From Candidatus Methylomirabilota bacterium (GTDB lineage Bacteria; Methylomirabilota; Methylomirabilia; Methylomirabilales; Methylomirabilaceae): a DNA stretch of 14,609 bases. Below the pieces are notes generated by a model. The model searched no databases. It saw only the letters and a list, made by a program, of their open reading frames with translations, and had not been told where the DNA came from. The DNA is taken from assembly GCA_016200385.1 (NCBI GenBank), contig JACQEV010000050.1, forward strand, positions 1-14,609, written 5' to 3'. Shown here in pieces: positions 1 through 6,211 of this stretch. Made by a program: the position numbers and the translations under genes. Every line of letters starts with the position of its first letter. Position 1 is the first letter of the stretch.

Positions 1-782
1 TCGGGCGCGTTGCGCCAGTCGATCTTGGTCCAGACACGAAGGTGCTCGACGAGCTTGAAGCGATACTGCGGGTGGTTATTGAGGCCGGTACCGGCGGCGC
101 TGCCCCCGATCCCAAGCTCTTCAAGCGACCGGCCGGCGGCGGCGATCCGCTCGTGACATTTCCCGACCGTCGCGGCATAGGCGGCGAATTCCTGCCCCAG
201 CCGGATCGGGACCGCATCCTGCAGATGCGTTCGAGCCGATTTCAGGACACCGTCAAACTCCTTCGCCTTCTTGCTGAGCGCGTTCTTCAGATCCTTCAGG
301 ACGAGAAGCAGCTCCCGCAGCAGCAGTCGCGCAGTCACCCGCATGGCGGTCGGGATGACATCGTTGGTGGACTGAGCCATGTTCACATGGTCGTTGGGGT
401 GGACGAGTGCGTAGTCGCCTATCTTCCCGCCAAGGATTTCGATGGCCCGGTTGGCAAGCACCTCGTTCGCGTTCATATTGAAAGAGGTGCCTGCGCCCAT
501 CTGATAGACGTCCACAACAAACTGATCGCGCAACTTGCCCGCCAGGATCTCGTCGGCCGCGGCGGCGATCGCCTTGCTGACCTCCGGCTTCAGCAACCCC
601 AGGTCGGCGTTGGCCAGAGCCGCCGCCTTCTTGACCATGACAATCGCCTCCACCATCTTTGGATGCATCCTGAGCCCGCTGATGGGGAAGTTCTCCATCG
701 CCCGCACTGACTGGAGGCCATAATACGCCTCGGCCGGCACATCCTTCTGCCCCAGTGAGTCCTTTTCGATCCGCGTTGCCAT
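1..782 (-). CDS. aspA: Aspartate ammonia-lyase (aspartase), C-terminal part cut off by the window edge
   Basis: Reversible deamination of L-aspartate to fumarate and ammonia in the cytoplasm, by an enzyme of the class II fumarase/aspartase superfamily. Translating the minus strand from ATG at 782 gives an unbroken frame to base 1 (260 codons of a family usually near 470 residues). It starts MATRIEKDSLG and carries VPAEAYYGLQS, MGAGTSFNMNANEV, HPNDHVNMAQSTND, SARTHLQDAVP and GGSAAGTGLN, which are the substrate- and subunit-contact segments of this superfamily. Aspartase is preferred over fumarase because of the N-terminal DSLG...VPAEAYYG...RAMENF pattern. The signature near GSxxMPxKxN would lie beyond the edge. 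A GGAGAAG ribosome-binding site stands upstream of the ATG, and only 42 bp separate the gene from the phosphoesterase gene, so the two probably share a transcript. Confidence 0.93.
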   Translation of the reverse strand, partial: MATRIEKDSLGQKDVPAEAYYGLQSVRAMENFPISGLRMHPKMVEAIVMVKKAAALANADLGLLKPEVSKAIAAAADEILAGKLRDQFVVDVYQMGAGTSFNMNANEVLANRAIEILGGKIGDYALVHPNDHVNMAQSTNDVIPTAMRVTARLLLRELLLVLKDLKNALSKKAKEFDGVLKSARTHLQDAVPIRLGQEFAAYAATVGKCHERIAAAGRSLEELGIGGSAAGTGLNNHPQYRFKLVEHLRVWTKIDWRNAP

Positions 783-824
783 GTCTCTTCTTCTCCGCTT
801 GGCTGGTTTCCCGCACTATAATAA

Positions 825-1337
825 CTACGATGTGTCACAGGGTGGTGTTTTGACCACGAGTCGCTTGAGTCGCTGTGGCGTCAGATCGCTTTCGAGAGTC
901 CATGACGGATCGGCGTATTCGTCCTTCTTTTTCATGAGAAGCCATTCCCTCCCGGTCTCTCCCCTGCCGAAGCGGGCGAGCGCGAACGCCCCTTTGAGCT
1001 TCTTTCCTTTCAGAATGAAAGTGAGTTTCCCTGCTTGGAGCTGGGAGTCCCGCGCACCCGGCTCGGTCTGCTCATACGACCCATGGTCCCAGACCACCAC
1101 CGGCCCGGCACCATAGCTTCCTTCCGGGATAATCCCCTCGAAGTCGATATATTCGACCGAGTGATCCGCAACCATCACCGCGAGCCGCTTGTCGGCTGGA
1201 TTCATGGACGGCCCCTTGGGAACCGCCCATGATTTGAGGACGCCTCCCATTTCGAGCCGAAAGTCGTAGTGCAGTCGCGTGGCCTTATGCTCGTGCACAA
1301 CGAATCGACGGGTAGTGCTGGCAGTTCGTTTCGGCAT
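825..1337 (-). CDS. Stand-alone LigD-type DNA 3'-phosphoesterase (PE domain)
   Basis: A 170-residue protein made only of the 3'-phosphoesterase module found at the N terminus of LigD, the bacterial non-homologous end-joining ligase. These enzymes remove 3'-phosphate and 3'-ribonucleoside ends so that DNA ends can be sealed. The metal and phosphate ligands known from Pseudomonas LigD map with identical spacing to His17, His23, Asp25, Arg27, His59 and Tyr63 here, in the stretches VVHEHKATRLHYDFRLEM and VADHSVEYIDFEGIIPEG. No polymerase or ligase domain is attached and no Ku gene is visible in the window. The ATG at 1337 follows GAGGGAGGAC on the minus strand. It is the first gene of a leftward pair with aspA and lies divergent from the operon carrying the selenoprotein and uracil-DNA glycosylase. 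Confidence 0.9.
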   Translation of the reverse strand: MPKRTASTTRRFVVHEHKATRLHYDFRLEMGGVLKSWAVPKGPSMNPADKRLAVMVADHSVEYIDFEGIIPEGSYGAGPVVVWDHGSYEQTEPGARDSQLQAGKLTFILKGKKLKGAFALARFGRGETGREWLLMKKKDEYADPSWTLESDLTPQRLKRLVVKTPPCDTS

Positions 1338-1378
1338 GTCCTCCCTCAGCTCCCCGAAGAGCCATGGATTTGTCAGGC

Positions 1379-1408
1379 ATTATGTCATAAGTAAAGTAGG
1401 TTGAGCAA
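1379..1408 (-). promoter_or_regulatory. Probable sigma-70 promoter for the phosphoesterase/aspA pair
   Basis: On the minus strand a -35-like TTGCTC (1408-1403) is followed after 18 bp by CATAAT (1384-1379), one base from the TATAAT consensus, about 40 bp before the start at 1337. It is the best AT-rich -10 in the divergent intergenic region. Inference from sequence only. Confidence 0.45.
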
Positions 1409-1432
1409 ACATCATCTGACAGGTGGAATCGC

Positions 1433-1461
1433 TTGCCCGCCTCAGACCGGCGTAGTAGAAT
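1433..1461 (+). promoter_or_regulatory. Probable sigma-70 promoter for the selenoprotein operon
   Basis: TTGCCC (1433-1438), a 17-bp spacer and TAGAAT (1456-1461) lie about 44 bp before the ATG at 1505, facing right. The predicted leader is short and includes the AGGAGGA ribosome-binding site at 1494-1500. Spacing is ideal for a housekeeping sigma factor; no operator is recognisable. Confidence 0.5.
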
Positions 1462-1504
1462 CACGATCTGCTTGATCACGTTGTGCAACCGACAGGAGGA
1501 GACG

Positions 1505-1807
1505 ATGGCACTGAAAGAGTTTGCAGGAGTGTACTACGAGGAAGCGTTAGACGAGAAGACCCGCCAGTTGGTCGCCATGGCGGCGATGGCCGCGGCCGGC
1601 TGCACCTCGTGAGTGGGGGCTCGCTTCGCGGCCGCGAAGCAAGCTGGCGCGAGCAAGGCGGAGATCATGGAGGCGCTCTACCTGGCCATGCGCGCTTCCG
1701 CCAGGGCCGCCTGGACCACTATCAAGAACGGGATCGAGGGGATTGACGCAGAGGTCAAGGCGATGAAGACGCAATACGGGGCCGAGACAGCCGCTGCTCA
1801 CCGGTGA
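1505..1807 (+). CDS. AhpD-like (carboxymuconolactone decarboxylase family) selenoprotein, CxxU motif, in-frame UGA at 1610-1612
   Basis: A 100-residue AhpD/CMD-fold protein if the TGA at codon 36 is read as selenocysteine. The frame opens at ATG 1505, which sits 5 nt after a strong AGGAGG site. It reads MALKEFAGVYYEEALDEKTR, then a helix AMAAMAAAGCTSU, then VGARFAAAKQAGASKAEIM and on to TGA at 1805. AhpD-family thiol peroxidase/disulfide reductases have EK(T)R followed by GCxxC and then an AG-A---EI helix. Here everything aligns and the UGA falls exactly on the second, resolving cysteine (Cys33-Thr-Ser-Sec36). The AhpD proton-relay His, four residues after the second Cys, is Arg40. A SECIS-like hairpin follows the UGA. 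The only start after the UGA is GTG 1613, which lacks a ribosome-binding site and the catalytic half. First gene of the operon; its stop overlaps the next start (GTGA). Selenocysteine insertion is inferred, not shown; a nonsense-mutated pseudogene is the alternative. Confidence 0.85.
1610..1645 (+). promoter_or_regulatory. Bacterial SECIS-like hairpin adjoining the UGA selenocysteine codon
   Basis: Right after the UGA (1610-1612) the RNA can form a 7-bp perfect stem, GCTTCGC (1623-1629) with GCGAAGC (1634-1640), closed by a GGCC loop. A lower helix (GGCT 1618-1621 with AGCT 1642-1645, one G-U) extends it across one C-A mismatch. The loop begins 17 nt after the UGA and has G in its first two positions, in line with the published loose bacterial SECIS pattern read by SelB. 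The stem also encodes part of the protein, as bacterial SECIS elements do. Confidence 0.7.
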
Positions 1808-2529
1808 ACCCAACCAGCGCAGCGCGTCAAGTCGCCACGCTCTGCCGACGAATCATCACGTGTCGACGATGCCCGCGCTTGGTCCGGCATCGCGAGCGGA
1901 CAGCCCGCGAGAAGGTGCGCCGCTACCGTGACTGGGACTACTGGGGGCGGCCGGTTCCGGGGTTCGGTGACCCGGCCGCGCGCCTGCTCGTCGTGGGTTT
2001 GGCACCCGCCGCCCACGGCGGCAACAGGACCGGCCGCATCTTCACGGGGGACCGAAGCGGGGAATTCCTGTACAGAGCCCTCTACAGGGCCGGCTTCGCC
2101 AATCAGCCCACTTCGACCAACCGCGACGATGGCCTCCGTCTCACCGACTGCTACATCACCGCAGCGGTCCGGTGTGCCCCACCCGACAACAAGCCGAGCC
2201 CGATCGAGCTTTCTCGCTGCCGCCCCTTCCTCATGGAGGAGCTGGCGCTTCTCCGGCATGTCCGGGTGATCGTGGCCCTGGGGCAGATCGCATTTCGCGC
2301 GTGTCTACAAGCTCTAGAAAAGCGCGGAGTTCAGCTTCCGATTCCGAGGCCTCGCTTCCAACATGGACAAGTCGCGTCCCTTCAGAGTGGTTTCGTGCTC
2401 ATCGGGTCGTATCACCCGAGCCAGCAGAATACGCAGACCGGCAGGTTGACCGACATGATGTTTCAGCAGATCTTCACAATCGCGAGGCGCCATCTTGATG
2501 CGCAGTCCCGCCGAGCGGCTACGGACTGA
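1804..2529 (+). CDS. Family 5 uracil-DNA glycosylase (UDGb type) with 4Fe-4S cysteines
   Basis: DNA repair enzyme that excises uracil, and in this family other deaminated bases, from DNA. The 241-residue product has the family-5 motif GLAPAAHGGNRTGRIFTGD (residues 65-83), which lacks the polar Asp/Asn activating residue of other UDG families, and a C-terminal motif HPSQQNTQTGRLT starting at His204. Four cysteines at 20, 23, 124 and 139 (CRRC, VRC, RCRPF) match the cluster ligands of thermophilic and actinobacterial UDGb. The start is GTG 1804, overlapping the selenoprotein stop by 4 bp (GTGA), so translation is probably coupled. An ATG start is not available without losing the N-terminal cysteine pair. 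Its 3' end overlaps the HAD gene by 32 bp. Confidence 0.9.
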   Translation: MNPTSAARQVATLCRRIITCRRCPRLVRHRERTAREKVRRYRDWDYWGRPVPGFGDPAARLLVVGLAPAAHGGNRTGRIFTGDRSGEFLYRALYRAGFANQPTSTNRDDGLRLTDCYITAAVRCAPPDNKPSPIELSRCRPFLMEELALLRHVRVIVALGQIAFRACLQALEKRGVQLPIPRPRFQHGQVASLQSGFVLIGSYHPSQQNTQTGRLTDMMFQQIFTIARRHLDAQSRRAATD

Positions 2530-3274
2530 AGTGGCGGAAGTCACCCCTGAAGGGGACGAGCAAGCCTGCACCGACGGCGTGCGCCGGGCCATCCTCCTCG
2601 ATTTCGACCACACCCTCTTCGATACCGACCGCTTCTTCTGGGTCGATCTAAAATCCGCCTTCGCCCGCTTCGGCGTTCCCGATGACGCCTGGGAAAAGAG
2701 TTACGAGGCGACCTGGCCATCTGGCTACTCCCTGGCGAAGCACCTCGCGGAGCTGAACCGGCTCGGCGCGATGTCCGAACCAGCAACGACAAGAACGATG
2801 CTTGCCGCCCTCGACACCGCCTTCTCTGACCTCCGCCCATATCTGTTTCCTGATGTCCTGGAGTTTCTGAACACCGCGCGTCGCCAGGGGTTCGATCTCA
2901 TCCTTCTCTCGTTCGGCGACCCTGCCTGGCAAAGCTACAAGGTCCGCGCCTCGGGGCTTGCCCCGTATTTCCAGAAGATCGTGTACACAGCCAAACAGGA
3001 GGGCAAGGCAGAGGTGCTCGATGATCTCGGCCAGCGCTACAGAGAGCTGCATGCCATCGACAACAACCCGGCCGACCTGGATGCCATGAAGGCGCGTTGC
3101 CCCCGGCTGCGGACCCATCTGATCTGTCGCGTGGAGCCGTCCACCACCCTGGAGGCGAATGGTGGCTCCCGCGATCGCTTCCGCGAAGCCGCCAGGTATC
3201 TCTCCGTTCCCTCCCGCCTGCCTCATCACCGGTGCACCAGCCTCGCTGAGGTCCCCCTCTCATGTCCAGAGTGA
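2498..3274 (+). CDS. HAD superfamily hydrolase (phosphatase-like), substrate unknown
   Basis: Cytoplasmic haloacid-dehalogenase-fold hydrolase, about 258 residues. Motif I is LLDFDHTLFDTD, with nucleophile Asp35 and acid/base Asp37. Motif II is LLSFGD (Ser138). A lysine for motif III lies in TAKQEGKAE (about 166-172). Motif IV is AIDNNPADLDA around Asp188. A helical cap occupies about residues 45-115. The chosen ATG 2498 follows GAGG with a spacing of about 10; TTG 2495 just before it and GTG 2531 just after the glycosylase stop are possible alternatives, and residues 1-30 look unstructured. It overlaps both neighbours (32 bp upstream, 13 bp downstream). The GHMP sugar kinase next door suggests work on sugar or nucleotide phosphates, but nothing in the sequence fixes the substrate. 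Confidence 0.8.
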   Translation: MRSPAERLRTEVAEVTPEGDEQACTDGVRRAILLDFDHTLFDTDRFFWVDLKSAFARFGVPDDAWEKSYEATWPSGYSLAKHLAELNRLGAMSEPATTRTMLAALDTAFSDLRPYLFPDVLEFLNTARRQGFDLILLSFGDPAWQSYKVRASGLAPYFQKIVYTAKQEGKAEVLDDLGQRYRELHAIDNNPADLDAMKARCPRLRTHLICRVEPSTTLEANGGSRDRFREAARYLSVPSRLPHHRCTSLAEVPLSCPE

Positions 3275-4284
3275 TCGTCGCCTCGGCTCCGACGCGCATC
3301 GACTTCGCAGGCGGGACGCTCGACATCCCTCCCCTGCATCTCTTTCATCAGCCAGCGATCACGGTCAACGTGGCGATCGACCTGGTCGCCGAGGTTCGTG
3401 TCCGGCGGCGAGCGGGGCGAGCGATCCGGCTGTTCGCTGCCGATCAACACCGGCAACTGCTCTGGCCTTCGCGTGAGAAGATCTCCTGGTCGCGCGAGCC
3501 GTTCCTGGAGTTGGTGGCCCGGCTGATCCGATCCCTCGCGCCGGACGCCGGCCTGGATGTTCGAACCGAGTGTCACGCTCCGGCCGGCGCAGGAACCGGC
3601 GGGTCGTCGGCCCTGGCCGTCGCCACAGCCGCCGTCCTGGCCGCCGTCGCAGGGCGGCGCGTGACTCGAACGATGCTGATCGAGCAGGCAAGGAGCATCG
3701 AGACCCAGGCGATCCATGTGCCTACCGGCTATCAGGACTATTACGCCGCGACCTATGGCGGCGCCAGCGCCATCGAATATGGGCTGACCGGCATTCATCG
3801 AACCTCGATCGCCCGAAAGCCCTTTCTCAAGCAGCTCGAACGACACCTTATGCTCCTCTACCTCGGAAAGCCGCGCTTCTCTGGAGCCAATAACTGGGAC
3901 CTGTTCAAACGCCACATCGAGGGGGACCGAAAGACTCTTGCGCTTTTCGAGGCGTTGAAAGAGAACGCCATCTCGATGCGGGACGCCTTTCTTCGGCAAG
4001 ACCTGGCCGGCATCGCCGACCTCCTGAACCGGGACTGGGAGATTCGGCGGCGTTCCCTCCCGACCATGAGCAACCCCGCCATTGACAAATTGATAAACGC
4101 CCTTCGCCGTGCAGGCGCGCTCGGTGCAAGGGTCTGCGGTGCGGGCGGGGGCGGGTGCCTTGCCCTCGTCATCGAGCCCGAGGCGCGAGCGCGGTTGACC
4201 GCGCTGGCCGCAGGGGCTGGCGCCAAGACCCTACCCTGTGCGGTCAATTTGCGAGGCCTTGTTGTCAGGCGTGACGATGAGTAA
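3262..4284 (+). CDS. GHMP-family kinase (heptose-7-phosphate kinase-like)
   Basis: ATP-dependent small-molecule kinase of the galactokinase-homoserine-mevalonate-phosphomevalonate family, 340 residues. Motif 1 is SAPTRIDFAGGTLDIPP (8-24). Motif 2, the phosphate-binding loop, is APAGAGTGGSSALAVA (106-121). Motif 3 is GARVCGAGGGGCLAL (288-302). The opening APTRIDFAGG-D-PP pattern resembles D-glycero-D-manno-heptose 7-phosphate kinases and L-fucose kinases rather than mevalonate or homoserine kinases. I see no heptose biosynthesis genes nearby, so the substrate stays open. The ATG at 3262 overlaps the end of the HAD gene by 13 bp and makes this the last gene of the four-gene operon. No clear terminator follows before the inverted-repeat element at 4335. 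Confidence 0.85.
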   Translation: MSRVIVASAPTRIDFAGGTLDIPPLHLFHQPAITVNVAIDLVAEVRVRRRAGRAIRLFAADQHRQLLWPSREKISWSREPFLELVARLIRSLAPDAGLDVRTECHAPAGAGTGGSSALAVATAAVLAAVAGRRVTRTMLIEQARSIETQAIHVPTGYQDYYAATYGGASAIEYGLTGIHRTSIARKPFLKQLERHLMLLYLGKPRFSGANNWDLFKRHIEGDRKTLALFEALKENAISMRDAFLRQDLAGIADLLNRDWEIRRRSLPTMSNPAIDKLINALRRAGALGARVCGAGGGGCLALVIEPEARARLTALAAGAGAKTLPCAVNLRGLVVRRDDE

Positions 4285-4334
4285 CGGACCGGATGCTCGA
4301 CCTCGCCCTTGCGTCTGAGTGTTCGACGATTGAT

Positions 4335-4444
4335 CCTAGTGCCGTTCCAACTACTTACGCCAAAATGATGACGCCAGGGAGAGCGATAGTTTTTAGCGGG
4401 ACACGTGTCGGCAATTAGCCGCAACAAGTTGGAACGGCACTGGG
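4335..4444. repeat. MITE-like or palindromic element with 18-bp terminal inverted repeats
   Basis: The sequence at 4335-4352 and the reverse complement of 4427-4444 match at 17 of 18 positions, including a perfect 15-bp core (AGTGCCGTTCCAACT). The 74 bp between them hold a 10-bp palindrome GACACGTGTC and a small hairpin CGGC-AATTA-GCCG, and no gene. No target-site duplication is obvious. It sits between two operons. A non-autonomous transposon relic or a dispersed palindromic repeat is the likely identity; copy number cannot be judged here. Confidence 0.6.
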
Positions 4445-4452
4445 AGAGGAAC

Positions 4453-4584
4453 ATGGGGAAGCGCGATCGGGGTGCCATGCCAAAGCTTCGCCAGCCCGGA
4501 CCTGCCAGGGACAGACGTGGAATCATCAAGCTGGTCCCGAAGCTTCGGAAGATCAAGCCTGACACACCCCCAAAGGGAAGATAG
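4453..4584 (+). CDS. Possible small basic protein, 43 residues, unrecognised
   Basis: An ATG at 4453 preceded by GGGAGAGGA opens a 43-codon frame ending TAG at 4582-4584. The product starts MGKRDRGAMPKLRQPG and ends KIKPDTPPKGR. It is strongly basic, with roughly a third Lys/Arg, and has no transmembrane segment or cysteine. A GTG at 4405, inside the inverted-repeat element, would lengthen it to 59 residues. I do not recognise a family. The good ribosome-binding site argues for translation; the short length and place between a repeat element and a promoter argue for caution. It could be a relic of a longer gene. Confidence 0.35.
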   Translation: MGKRDRGAMPKLRQPGPARDRRGIIKLVPKLRKIKPDTPPKGR

Positions 4585-4640
4585 CTCCATCCTCTCGCTT
4601 CCCGGCCCATGCGGACCCGCGATGGGTTACCAGTCTAGGC

Positions 4641-4669
4641 TTGACCGGTCGGGTGAAAACCGATAATTT
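4641..4669 (+). promoter_or_regulatory. Probable sigma-70 promoter for the FAD oxidoreductase operon
   Basis: TTGACC (4641-4646), a 17-bp spacer and TAATTT (4664-4669) make a near-consensus promoter about 75 bp before the TTG start at 4743. An overlapping GATAAT could also serve as -10. The -35 contains the palindrome GACCGGTC. Its position argues against any translation start at 4641. Confidence 0.6.
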
Positions 4670-4742
4670 TGGGAGGCTCTCGAAGACCCGTCCAGAGATT
4701 GCTGCAATCGTGGCTCTCAACCTCAACCAGGAGGACGTGTCC

Positions 4743-6005
4743 TTGAGCTCACATTATACGGCGTCTGGCCGAAAGGTCGTCCTGGTTGTGGGTTGCGCGG
4801 TCGCCGGGTCGGAGGCGGTGGCCCAGTTCGCCCAGCAGGGGATCTTGACGATCGCCATCGAGCAGAACGCGAGGCCGTATGGCAAGATCGAGGATGGCCT
4901 TCCCCGCTGGCACGTCAAACAGCGGAGGCAGGAGTACGACAAGATCAACGCGAAATTGGATCACCCCAATGTGCGCTTCGTCCCCTTGACAAAGCTCAGC
5001 CGCGACATCTCTCTAGAGGAGATCGTGGGGTGGAAATTGAATGCCGCCTGCCTCGCTGTTGGCGCCTGGCGCGATCGGCCGCTTCCGGTTCCGGGAATTG
5101 ATGCCTACGTCGGTCGTGGCTTCTACTATCAAAACCCGTTCGTCTACTGGTTCAATCACTATGAGGACTCGGACTACAACGGCCCGAAGTATGAGGCGCC
5201 GGATGGCACCATTGTCGTGGGCGGAGGGCTCGCCTCACTCGACGTGGTGAAGATTTTGCAACTCGAGACGGTGGGGCGTGCCCTAAAAGCCAGAGGACTG
5301 CCAGGCGAAATGCTGGAACTAGAGCAGAAGGGGATCAAGCGGCCCCTTGACGCGCTGGGGCTTACGATGGCTGACTTGGGGGTCAAAGGCTGCATCCTGT
5401 ACTATCGCCGCCGTGTCGAGGATATGCCACTCGCCGAGCCACCCGACAATCCAACATCGGAGCAGATGGCGAAGGTGGGAATGGTCCGGCGAAAGCTGCT
5501 CCAGAACTTCCTGGACAAATACCTCTTTACCTTCCACGAGCGACACGTTCCAGTTGGGTTCATCGCAGAGGGTGACCGACTTGTCGGCCTGAAATTCGCC
5601 GAGACCGAGGTCAAGGACGGCAAGGCGGTGATCAAGCCTGGCACCGAAAAAGAGGTGCGGGCGCCCCTGGTCATCAGCTCCGTCGGAAGCATCCCCGAAC
5701 CGATCCAGGGAATCGAGATGAAGGGAGAGTTGTACCGGATCAAGGACGAGGAGACCGGCGAGGTTGAGGGGCTCTCGGGGGTGTTCGCGCTCGGGAACGC
5801 GGTGACTGGGAAAGGGAATATCCTTCTCTCCATGAAACATGGCCGACTGGTGGCCCAGCATGTCCTGAAATACCTTGCGGGCCAACCCGAGCTTCAATTG
5901 TCACAGATCGCCGCCATCGAGGCCAAGGTCAAAGCCCTACAAGAAAGGGTTGGCTACTCGGGCAACTACAGAGAATGGATCGCAAAAGTGGAGGCGCCCG
6001 TTTGA
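4743..6005 (+). CDS. FAD-dependent NAD(P)-linked oxidoreductase (adrenodoxin reductase/GltD-like)
   Basis: Two-dinucleotide-binding flavoprotein of about 420 residues that probably moves electrons between NAD(P)H and a ferredoxin or other small carrier. An N-terminal FAD fold starts at VVLVVGCAVAGSEAVAQF (12-29), where the usual GxGxxG reads GCAVAG, and is followed by the acidic strand end IAIEQN. PYGKIEDGLPRWHVKQRR (46-62) resembles the adrenodoxin-reductase/FprA flavin-contact loop. The NAD(P) site is IVVGGGLASLDVVK (157-170), and the C-terminal flavin motif is GVFALGNAVTGKGN (346-359). The start is TTG 4743, 7 nt after AGGAGGA (4729-4735); in-frame codons further upstream would be untranslated leader. 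No Fe-S cysteine motifs are present. The gene overlaps the zinc-ribbon gene by 4 bp. The electron acceptor is unknown. Confidence 0.8.
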   Translation: MSSHYTASGRKVVLVVGCAVAGSEAVAQFAQQGILTIAIEQNARPYGKIEDGLPRWHVKQRRQEYDKINAKLDHPNVRFVPLTKLSRDISLEEIVGWKLNAACLAVGAWRDRPLPVPGIDAYVGRGFYYQNPFVYWFNHYEDSDYNGPKYEAPDGTIVVGGGLASLDVVKILQLETVGRALKARGLPGEMLELEQKGIKRPLDALGLTMADLGVKGCILYYRRRVEDMPLAEPPDNPTSEQMAKVGMVRRKLLQNFLDKYLFTFHERHVPVGFIAEGDRLVGLKFAETEVKDGKAVIKPGTEKEVRAPLVISSVGSIPEPIQGIEMKGELYRIKDEETGEVEGLSGVFALGNAVTGKGNILLSMKHGRLVAQHVLKYLAGQPELQLSQIAAIEAKVKALQERVGYSGNYREWIAKVEAPV

Positions 6006-6211
6006 CGTGCAAATTTCTCCGACGCCCTCTTGACGCGGCCAAGAATCCCTCCGAGCCGCCAACCTGCGCCTGCTTCGATTGCGGGGCCGTGGTTCCGACC
6101 GCTGAGGCGTGGCACAGCACTCGAAACCCAGAGATCGCGCTCTGTGAGACATGCTTCCGCCAACGCGAGGCGAAGCGTCGCGTCCGGCGCCGACCGCCGG
6201 CATCGAGGTGA
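6002..6211 (+). CDS. Small zinc-ribbon-like protein, function unknown
   Basis: A 69-residue basic protein with two cysteine pairs, CACFDCG (Cys22, 24, 27) and LCETC (Cys48, 51), typical of a treble-clef or zinc-ribbon fold, and an Arg/Lys-rich tail (REAKRRVRRRPP) that could touch nucleic acid or acidic partners. The start chosen is TTG 6002, which overlaps the oxidoreductase stop (TTGA) and follows GGAGG (5990-5994) by 7 nt. ATG 5975 is an alternative that adds nine residues. Its own stop overlaps the lipoprotein start by 4 bp (GTGA). I do not recognise the family; coupling at both ends and the ordered cysteines support a real gene. Confidence 0.65.
   Translation: MTCKFLRRPLDAAKNPSEPPTCACFDCGAVVPTAEAWHSTRNPEIALCETCFRQREAKRRVRRRPPASR

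Noticed and set aside
1613..1807. A separate 64-residue gene starting at GTG 1613
   Set aside because: It has no ribosome-binding site, starts directly after the UGA and is exactly the second half of an AhpD domain. The upstream half has a strong site and the same frame.
3226..3999. Long minus-strand open frame opposite the GHMP kinase
   Set aside because: It lies antisense to a well-recognised kinase with all three motifs and has no recognisable domain.
4641..4742. N-terminal extension of the FAD oxidoreductase from TTG 4641
   Set aside because: It begins on a near-consensus promoter -35 and encodes no fold element, while TTG 4743 has AGGAGGA at ideal spacing.
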